Below are positions 35,760 through 40,699 of a DNA stretch of 40,699 bases, in pieces. The stretch is from contig CAMHJC010000009.1 in NCBI GenBank assembly GCA_946185345.1, positions 1-40,699 on the forward strand, in the 5' to 3' direction. Every line of letters starts with the position of its first letter. Within the stretch, counting starts at the first letter, position 1. Source of the DNA: an uncultured Clostridia bacterium. GTDB lineage: Bacteria > Bacillota > Clostridia > Oscillospirales > Acutalibacteraceae. The notes under the pieces are model-generated. The model searched no databases and had not been told where the DNA came from. It saw only the letters and a list, made by a program, of their open reading frames with translations. Position numbers and translations under genes: made by a program.

Positions 35760-36830
35760 ATGAGCACGACAGACAAAAAAGGGACTCTCCGCCGACTTGT
35801 GGAAAAAGGCAAGGAAAAAGGCAGTCTCAGCAATCAGGAAATACTGGACGCACTTGCCGAAATCAATTTCAGCCCCGAACAGCTGGAAAAACTGTATGAC
35901 AAGCTGGAGGCAAACGGTATTGAAATAGTGGAGGACAGCGTCGAAGATGTCTCTCTGGACGAGCTTACATCAGATAGCGATGACAACTCCTACGAAGGCA
36001 GCTTTATTGACGATCCGGTAAAAATGTATCTCAGAGAAATAGGCACCATAGAAATGCTTACCCCGGAGGAAGAACAGGACATTGCGCGCCGGATATCCGA
36101 GGGAGACGCCAGTGCGAAAAAACGACTGAGTGAAGCCAACCTTCGTCTGGTGGTGAGCATTGCCAAACGATATCTCGGCCGAGGTATGCCTCTTCTTGAC
36201 CTCATTCAGGAGGGAAATCTGGGTCTTATCAAAGCCGTAGACAAGTTTGACCCGAGCAAAGGCTTTAAATTCTCCACCTATGCCACATGGTGGATCCGTC
36301 AGTCGGTATCCAGAGCCATTGCGGATCAGGCCAGGACCATAAGAATTCCGGTACACATGGTCGAGAATATCAACCGGGTCAAAAAGGCGCAAAGTCACCT
36401 GTTGAACGAAAACGGCAAGGATCCGACCACTGCCCAAGTCGCCGAATACGCCGATATGCCCGAGGAAAAAGTGATTGAGATTATGCGTGTTGCGCAGGAT
36501 CTTGTATCACTTGAAGCGCCGGTCGGCGAGGAGGAAGACAGCCACATCGGCGACTTCATTAAGGACGAAACACAGGAAAATCCAGAGGACGCAGCTTCCC
36601 TGAGCATGCTCAAGGAACAGCTGGAAAGCGCATTGTACACCCTGACTCCCCGGGAAATGGCCGTGCTTCGTCTGCGATACGGCCTGGAGGACGGAAGAAA
36701 CCACACGCTCGAAGAAGTCGGCGCCGAATTCAACGTGACGAGAGAACGCATCAGGCAGATCGAAGCCAAGGCTCTGCGCAAACTCAGACATCCGAGCCGA
36801 AGCAAGAAACTGCGTGATTTTCTGCCGTAA
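35760..36830 (+). CDS. rpoD: RNA polymerase primary-type sigma factor, copy 3
   Basis: 356 residues with all sigma-70 regions. Region 1.1 (5-62) and 1.2 (89-104) resemble copy 2. Region 2.2 reads [15 protein letters not shown] (138-152), and region 2.4 has [14 protein letters not shown], with Ser at the place of the -10 contacting Thr440 of E. coli. The finger flank is changed ([16 protein letters not shown]), and the linker [16 protein letters not shown] differs from copies 1 and 2. Region 4 is the most canonical of the three: [16 protein letters not shown], and [16 protein letters not shown] at the end. A strong AGAGGAGGG lies eight bases before the ATG. It is 56 bases after copy 2 with no terminator. 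Confidence 0.95.
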   Translation: MSTTDKKGTLRRLVEKGKEKGSLSNQEILDALAEINFSPEQLEKLYDKLEANGIEIVEDSVEDVSLDELTSDSDDNSYEGSFIDDPVKMYLREIGTIEMLTPEEEQDIARRISEGDASAKKRLSEANLRLVVSIAKRYLGRGMPLLDLIQEGNLGLIKAVDKFDPSKGFKFSTYATWWIRQSVSRAIADQARTIRIPVHMVENINRVKKAQSHLLNENGKDPTTAQVAEYADMPEEKVIEIMRVAQDLVSLEAPVGEEEDSHIGDFIKDETQENPEDAASLSMLKEQLESALYTLTPREMAVLRLRYGLEDGRNHTLEEVGAEFNVTRERIRQIEAKALRKLRHPSRSKKLRDFLP

Positions 36831-36842
36831 TTACTGAAAAAA

Positions 36843-37715
36843 ATGAAAAACCTGAAATTCAAAACCATACCCAAAAAACTGAAGCTCATTGCAGTCGGCT
36901 TTCTTGCGCTGGCCGTAGTGTTTTCCGTATACGTTTATTATGGCAATACGGCGCTTCAAGTGACAAGATACGATATTCACTCCGAAAAAATACCTCCCGG
37001 TTTTGACGGATTCCGCATTGTACAGATATCAGATTTTCACAACAGCGGCAATAAGAGGCTGGTAAATTCACTGGTTGACCAGGTGGAGTCGCAAAAGCCG
37101 GATCTGATTCTGCTGACAGGAGACATGATAGATTACGGTTATCCGGATGTTAACATCACAGTCGAACTGATCAGGAAAATCAGTCATTTCGCCCCGGTGT
37201 ATTTCGTTACCGGCAATCATGAAGCAAGAACCGGTGAATATTATGCCCTTTCAAAAGCCATGCGCAAAATCGGTGTCACAGAACTAAACAATTCCTATGT
37301 CATTATTCGCCGCAATGATGACGAAATCGTCATTGCGGGAATAAGTGATCCGATGAATGTCACTGATAAAACCATTTCTGATGAAACCATCGCCAGCGAG
37401 AGACTCGCAGGCATGGATTATGACGAGGAACTCTTTACCGTCCTTCTTTCTCACCGTCCGGAGCTGATAAGTGCCTACAGTGCCAACAATATTGATCTCG
37501 CTTTTACGGGACATGCACATGGAGGCCTGATCAGACTGCCGTTTATCGGAGGATTATATGCCCCCCATCAAGGCCTTTTTCCGGACTATACCGCAGGATT
37601 GTACCAGCGCGGGAATACTTCGATGATTGTCAGCAGAGGAGTCGGCAACAGCGGACATACCTTCCGGATCAACGACAATCCCGAATTGGTTGTCACTGTG
37701 CTGCACGCAGGGTGA
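36843..37715 (+). CDS. Membrane-anchored metallophosphoesterase (YkuE/YaeI-like)
   Basis: 290 residues: a basic N-terminus, one membrane helix (about 14-33), then a calcineurin-like phosphoesterase domain with SDFH (63-66), GDMIDYG (93-99), GNHE (124-127), LSHRPE and GHAHGG (about 222-227). All metal ligands appear present. The domain should face the outside. Relatives remove phosphate from lipid or cell-wall precursors; the substrate here is unknown. It starts 12 bases after rpoD copy 3 with no clear ribosome site, which suggests coupling to the upstream gene. It ends the operon. Confidence 0.9.
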   Translation: MKNLKFKTIPKKLKLIAVGFLALAVVFSVYVYYGNTALQVTRYDIHSEKIPPGFDGFRIVQISDFHNSGNKRLVNSLVDQVESQKPDLILLTGDMIDYGYPDVNITVELIRKISHFAPVYFVTGNHEARTGEYYALSKAMRKIGVTELNNSYVIIRRNDDEIVIAGISDPMNVTDKTISDETIASERLAGMDYDEELFTVLLSHRPELISAYSANNIDLAFTGHAHGGLIRLPFIGGLYAPHQGLFPDYTAGLYQRGNTSMIVSRGVGNSGHTFRINDNPELVVTVLHAG

Positions 37716-37739
37716 AGCTATCATTTGATTAATCGCCAT

Positions 37740-37773
37740 AACCGTCGGACTATGTTTTTCCGGCGGTTATTTT
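37740..37773 (+). terminator. Terminator of the dgt-rpoD operon
   Basis: AACCGTCGGA (37740-37749) pairs with TCCGGCGGTT (37759-37768), with one G-U pair, then ATTTT. The T-run is short, so termination may be incomplete. Confidence 0.7.
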
Positions 37774-37827
37774 CATATTACTTTATTATTCATCATTCAA
37801 AATATTTGATTGAAATAACAAAAAATA

Positions 37828-37856
37828 TTGACAATATCAAAAATCTATTGTATTAT
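37828..37856 (+). promoter_or_regulatory. Sigma-70 promoter of the Pro/Ala-repeat membrane protein
   Basis: TTGACA (37828-37833), 17-base spacer, TATTAT (37851-37856). Confidence 0.85.
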
Positions 37857-37933
37857 AGTAGTGTGTTTTTATTTAATAACAATGAAAACACGGGTTTTAT
37901 TGATTTTTTTTCGTAGAAAGGATGTTATTTGAG

Positions 37934-39067
37934 ATGGATAACAACAACTTACGGCCTGAAAACATAGAAGTTCCTTCTTTGGACTCTATTCAGGAACTGC
38001 CAAAGGTAGATTTGCCAAGCATTGATTCCATATCTGCCGCTCCGCAGCCTGCCCCCGCCGCACAAGCCACTCCCGCAGCACCGACTGCTCCTGCGACACC
38101 GACTGCTCCCGCAGTACCGACCGCACCTGCCGCACAGGCCGCTCCTCAGACCACATTTAATTACGCTCCCGCAACCGGATACAATCCTGTTCCGACAGCC
38201 AGTCCTTTTGCCGCTGCCGGACAGCCTGTCATTAAAACAAAGAAATCCGGAGGACAGATAGTCGCTCTTGTCTTCGGCATAATTCTTACGATTATTTTCG
38301 GATTTTTATTCTTAGTATTCCTTCTTGGAGATGCCATATCGGGATTTCCTGAGCCTTCTGTATCCATCATTATTCACGGCTTTTTCGGAACATTTTTGAT
38401 CCTCGGCATCATTCTGATTGTCATCGGTGCCAAAAAAGGAAAGAAAATTGTTTCTATTTCTCCGGCTGCTCAGCCATTTGCCGCAACACCCGTACAGCCA
38501 TATACCGCTGCTCCCGTACAGACTGCCGCTCCTGTGCAGCCATTTGCCGCCGCTCCCGTACAGACTGCCGCTCCTGCGCAGTCATTTGCCGCTGCTCCCG
38601 TACAGACTACCGCTCCTGCGCAGCCTTTTGCCGCTGCTCCCGTACAGACTACCGCTCCTGCGCAGCCTTTTGCCGCTGCTCCCGTACAATCAAATGCGGC
38701 GGAAACCGCATCCTCACCGCTGCCAACAACCGTTACTCCCGATTCGGGAACAACATCAACCGCCTTTAATTATTCACCTACCACACTTATCAACGATGAC
38801 AGCCTGATCATCGCCAAAAAGACAGCACGGAAATCTGCTTTTCTTTCCATTATTGTGGTTGTATTAACATGGGCCGTACTTTTTGCCATAGCGATTTTCC
38901 TCAGCAGATGGCTGCTGCCGTGGTACTTCCTGATTATCCCTATTGTTATCTCCATTGGCGCCATCAAAAGCTATCCCAAATCTGTTATCGCATGGATTTC
39001 TCTGATTGTGTCCATTCTTTCCATCGTTCTTTATGTGTTTGTAAGTATGAATCTTACTTACGTATAA
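37934..39067 (+). CDS. Pro/Ala-rich repeat membrane protein, unknown function
   Basis: 377 residues, family not recognised. Residues about 35-80 are a low-complexity Ala/Pro/Thr stretch (PTAPA-type repeats) ending in FNYAPATGY. Two membrane helices follow (about 105-130 and 142-162), then a basic GAKKGKK, then a second repeat region built of QPFAAAPVQTTAPA units, then TAFNYSPTTL and three more helices to the C-terminus. FNY[AS]P occurs after both repeat regions, hinting at an internal duplication of linker plus membrane unit. The ATG at 37934 lies nine bases after AAAGGATG; an ATG at 37922 falls within that site. It is a single-gene unit. Confidence 0.75.
   Translation: MDNNNLRPENIEVPSLDSIQELPKVDLPSIDSISAAPQPAPAAQATPAAPTAPATPTAPAVPTAPAAQAAPQTTFNYAPATGYNPVPTASPFAAAGQPVIKTKKSGGQIVALVFGIILTIIFGFLFLVFLLGDAISGFPEPSVSIIIHGFFGTFLILGIILIVIGAKKGKKIVSISPAAQPFAATPVQPYTAAPVQTAAPVQPFAAAPVQTAAPAQSFAAAPVQTTAPAQPFAAAPVQTTAPAQPFAAAPVQSNAAETASSPLPTTVTPDSGTTSTAFNYSPTTLINDDSLIIAKKTARKSAFLSIIVVVLTWAVLFAIAIFLSRWLLPWYFLIIPIVISIGAIKSYPKSVIAWISLIVSILSIVLYVFVSMNLTYV
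38537..38704 (+). repeat. Four 42-bp tandem repeats encoding QPFAAAPVQTTAPA
   Basis: Units begin at 38537, 38579, 38621 and 38663. The second and third are nearly identical; the last decays at its end. Shorter related pieces extend upstream to about 38470. The repeats lie in frame inside the membrane protein gene, so copy-number changes keep the frame. Confidence 0.9.
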
Positions 39068-39092
39068 TCAGCTGATTATTCCTGTTTAAAAG

Positions 39093-39138
39093 CACCGTCA
39101 TTTTTCTGAAACACGGAGGATGACGGTGTGATTTTTTT
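39093..39138 (+). terminator. Intrinsic terminator after the repeat membrane protein
   Basis: CACCGTCAT (39093-39101) pairs with ATGACGGTG (39120-39128), then a T-run at 39132-39138. Confidence 0.88.
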
Positions 39139-39194
39139 ACCCGCTTATTAAAAGAGGAGTACCATTCATATTTGCGAACAATTCACGAATAATG

Positions 39195-39223
39195 TTGAAA
39201 TAGGCTGATTTCTATGATATAAT
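39195..39223 (+). promoter_or_regulatory. Sigma-70 promoter of the lipoprotein gene
   Basis: TTGAAA (39195-39200), 17-base spacer, TATAAT (39218-39223), 24 bases before the ATG. Confidence 0.88.
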
Positions 39224-39246
39224 ATTCAACAGGAGTGTGATTCAAA

Positions 39247-39906
39247 ATGAAATTCAGATTACTGTCAATCGTGATAGCGGCCGTTATGATCGTTGCACTT
39301 AATTCGTGTTCGTCCGACAAGAACAGCCAGGTCAGCCAATCAGACAAAACGCAGACCATTCTATCCACGGAACAGAGCTGGAATCCGGAAGTGTCACAGC
39401 GAAACGATCTGAAAAAAGCAGAAAGCATGTGCGGTGTTCATTATGTCGGTTACGCAGAAGAGGAATTGTCTGATATAAAGAATCAGCGCAAGTATTACGA
39501 CGATCTGTTGGCCAAAGAAGACATGATAAATGCATATCCCTTTTTAAAGGATATGCCCGATAATCAATTTGTCGGCACCAAACTGGGCCATGATCTTTAT
39601 ATTGTCATTCCGGCAGATCCCAACGCACATGTGGACGTGAAATCGGTAGTTTACGATGACAAGGACGATTTTGCGGGCAGGGAAGAGGATACACTGTATG
39701 CCAGCGATACAGGTGCGCCTTTTGTGCTGCAGTGCAATTACAGTGATATTTTTTCAGACGCGGTGATCAAAATAACCGACAGCGAGGGGAACACGCTTCG
39801 CTGGAGTCCTTTTATCAGCCTGAGAGACGGCAGGGTAGCCACTGCCGCTGAAGACGGCAAAACGGTTTACGATTTTACCGCCTATTCCTTCAGTGAGGAT
39901 GACTAA
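39247..39906 (+). CDS. Lipoprotein of unknown function
   Basis: 219 residues with a lipoprotein signal: basic start MKFR, hydrophobic core and lipobox LNSC with Cys21. A Ser/Asp/Gln-rich linker follows, then a compact domain rich in acidic residues (EEELSDIKNQ, DDKDDFAGREED) and short strands (DLYIVIPADP, AVIKITDSEG). It should be anchored on the outer face of the membrane. No family recognised; the text slightly resembles extracellular ligand-binding or peptidase-inhibitor-like domains, but no claim is made. CAGGAG lies ten or so bases before the ATG. Monocistronic, between strong terminators. Confidence 0.78.
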   Translation: MKFRLLSIVIAAVMIVALNSCSSDKNSQVSQSDKTQTILSTEQSWNPEVSQRNDLKKAESMCGVHYVGYAEEELSDIKNQRKYYDDLLAKEDMINAYPFLKDMPDNQFVGTKLGHDLYIVIPADPNAHVDVKSVVYDDKDDFAGREEDTLYASDTGAPFVLQCNYSDIFSDAVIKITDSEGNTLRWSPFISLRDGRVATAAEDGKTVYDFTAYSFSEDD

Positions 39907-39994
39907 TCGGACAATGAAGAAATATCCCTTTTCAACCACTGCGGTGAATACTGTGGCGGCAAATTGAATAAATAGTACAAACATACAAACCGAC

Positions 39995-40037
39995 AAATCA
40001 CTCTTTGTGCAAAATTACTGCTCAAAGAGTGATTTTT
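39995..40037 (+). terminator. Intrinsic terminator after the lipoprotein gene
   Basis: AAATCACTCTTTG (39995-40007) and CAAAGAGTGATTT (40023-40035) form a perfect 13-pair stem ending in T's. Confidence 0.9.
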
Positions 40038-40039
40038 GA

Positions 40040-40068
40040 TTGACAAACGAGGATTTTAATGCTATAAT
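40040..40068 (+). promoter_or_regulatory. Consensus sigma-70 promoter of the thrH-like gene
   Basis: Perfect TTGACA (40040-40045), 17-base spacer, perfect TATAAT (40063-40068), 35 bases before the ATG. It begins three bases after the T-run of the upstream terminator. Confidence 0.93.
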
Positions 40069-40102
40069 AGCACTTGACTTCAATATCCGAAAGGAAGATA
40101 TT

Positions 40103-40699
40103 ATGTATATTACCTGTCTTGATCTTGAGGGCGTATTGGTACCAGAAATCTGGATCGCTTTTGCAGAGGCCACCGGTATTCCCGAACTGAAAAAAACAAC
40201 GCGCGATGAGCCCGATTACGATAAGCTCATGGCATACCGCATTGCCATTCTCAAGGAGCACGGACTCGGCCTTAAAGAAATTCAGGACGTGATCGCAACC
40301 ATCGAACCGATGGAAGGCGCCAAGGAATTCCTCGATGAACTGCGTTCCATCTGCCAGGTTATTATTATCAGCGATACCTTTACACAGTTTGCGACTCCCC
40401 TGATGAAAAAGCTCGACTGGCCTACTATCTTCTGTAATTCGCTTGTTGTTTCCGAAAGCGGCGAGGTCACAGGCTTCAAAATGCGGGTGGAAAACTCAAA
40501 ATACACTACCGTGCGTGCCTTGCAGTCCATCGGCTACGACACCATTGCAAGCGGCGACAGCTACAATGATCTTGGCATGATCAAGGCCAGCAAAGCAGGT
40601 TTCCTCTTCCGCAGCACCGACAAAATCAAGGCGGACAACCCCGATATTCCCGCATTTGAAACATATGACGAACTGCTCACAGCCATCAAAGAAACCATT
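40103..40699 (+). CDS. thrH: ThrH-like phosphoserine phosphatase / homoserine phosphotransferase (runs off window edge)
   Basis: 199 codons without a stop. The haloacid-dehalogenase nucleophile region is CLDLEGVLVPEIWIAFAEATG, written in parts: CLDLEG (5-10) and LVPEIWIAFAE, exactly as in ThrH of Pseudomonas, which dephosphorylates phosphoserine and can phosphorylate homoserine. TTRDEPDYDKLM, IISDTFTQF and the C-terminal metal motif GDSYND also match. ThrH is about 205 residues, so only a few residues are missing. AAAGGAAG lies before the ATG at 40103. Likely role in serine or threonine synthesis. Confidence 0.92.
   Translation, partial: MYITCLDLEGVLVPEIWIAFAEATGIPELKKTTRDEPDYDKLMAYRIAILKEHGLGLKEIQDVIATIEPMEGAKEFLDELRSICQVIIISDTFTQFATPLMKKLDWPTIFCNSLVVSESGEVTGFKMRVENSKYTTVRALQSIGYDTIASGDSYNDLGMIKASKAGFLFRSTDKIKADNPDIPAFETYDELLTAIKETI

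Noticed and set aside
33496-36830. Triple rpoD as an assembly artefact
   Set aside because: The copies differ throughout in sequence, length and ribosome sites, which false repeats would not show.
38537-38704. 42-bp repeats as a possible CRISPR or recombination site
   Set aside because: They are contiguous coding repeats of a Pro/Ala linker.

Overview
The window looks like chromosomal DNA of an anaerobic, Gram-positive member of the Clostridia, probably a gut Oscillospiraceae/Ruminococcaceae-type bacterium. This rests on an LPxTG/class C sortase locus, a reverse-type rubrerythrin, the Firmicutes nusB-xseAB-ispA-dxs-tlyA-argR-recN gene string, strong AGGAGG ribosome sites and near-consensus TTGACA-17-TATAAT promoters. 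No tRNA, rRNA, CRISPR array, insertion sequence or prophage was seen.

Layout. (1) 1-8767, minus strand: surface pilus/adhesin locus. A giant GLUG-like repeat LPKTG protein, a class C sortase and a pilin cut by the window edge. The giant gene has no signal peptide; its 5' coding text ends in a broken stretch, so it appears truncated. (2) 8788-11705, plus: YwaF-like membrane protein, LiaF-like membrane protein, cytosolic metallophosphoesterase and a small lipoprotein, closed by a terminator shared with the convergent M3 oligoendopeptidase (11742-13436, minus). (3) 13667-15710: MATE transporter (plus) and reverse rubrerythrin (minus), each with its own terminator. (4) 15874-19384, minus: a 1129-residue protein with a degenerate STAND-ATPase-like N-terminus, helical repeats and a C-terminal GGDEF domain. 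(5) 19449-29632, minus: nusB, a Kae1/TsaD-like paralogue, xseA, xseB, ispA, a DUF212 protein, dxs, tlyA, nadK, argR and recN, mostly overlapping or a few bases apart, from one promoter. It joins isoprenoid synthesis with DNA repair, RNA modification and NAD(P) supply. (6) 29758-30295, plus: a small membrane protein with a consensus promoter and terminator. (7) 30373-37768, plus: dgt, dnaG, three consecutive full-length rpoD (sigma-70) genes and a membrane metallophosphoesterase. (8) 37828-40699, plus: three single-gene units, namely a Pro/Ala-repeat membrane protein, a lipoprotein and a ThrH-like phosphatase cut by the edge.

The most unusual element is the triple rpoD array. All three copies keep region 1.1, region 2, region 3 and region 4, with intact core-binding and -35 contact residues, but they differ in region 2.4, the sigma finger and the extreme C-terminus. 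The middle copy looks like a mosaic of its neighbours. No terminator separates them, so they should be co-transcribed with the replication primase. Other points of interest are the truncated giant adhesin, the P-loop-less STAND-like/GGDEF protein placed where spoIVB-spo0A often follow recN, and paired hairpins at the dnaG-rpoD junction. All calls come from reading the sequence and recalled family knowledge; no search was run.
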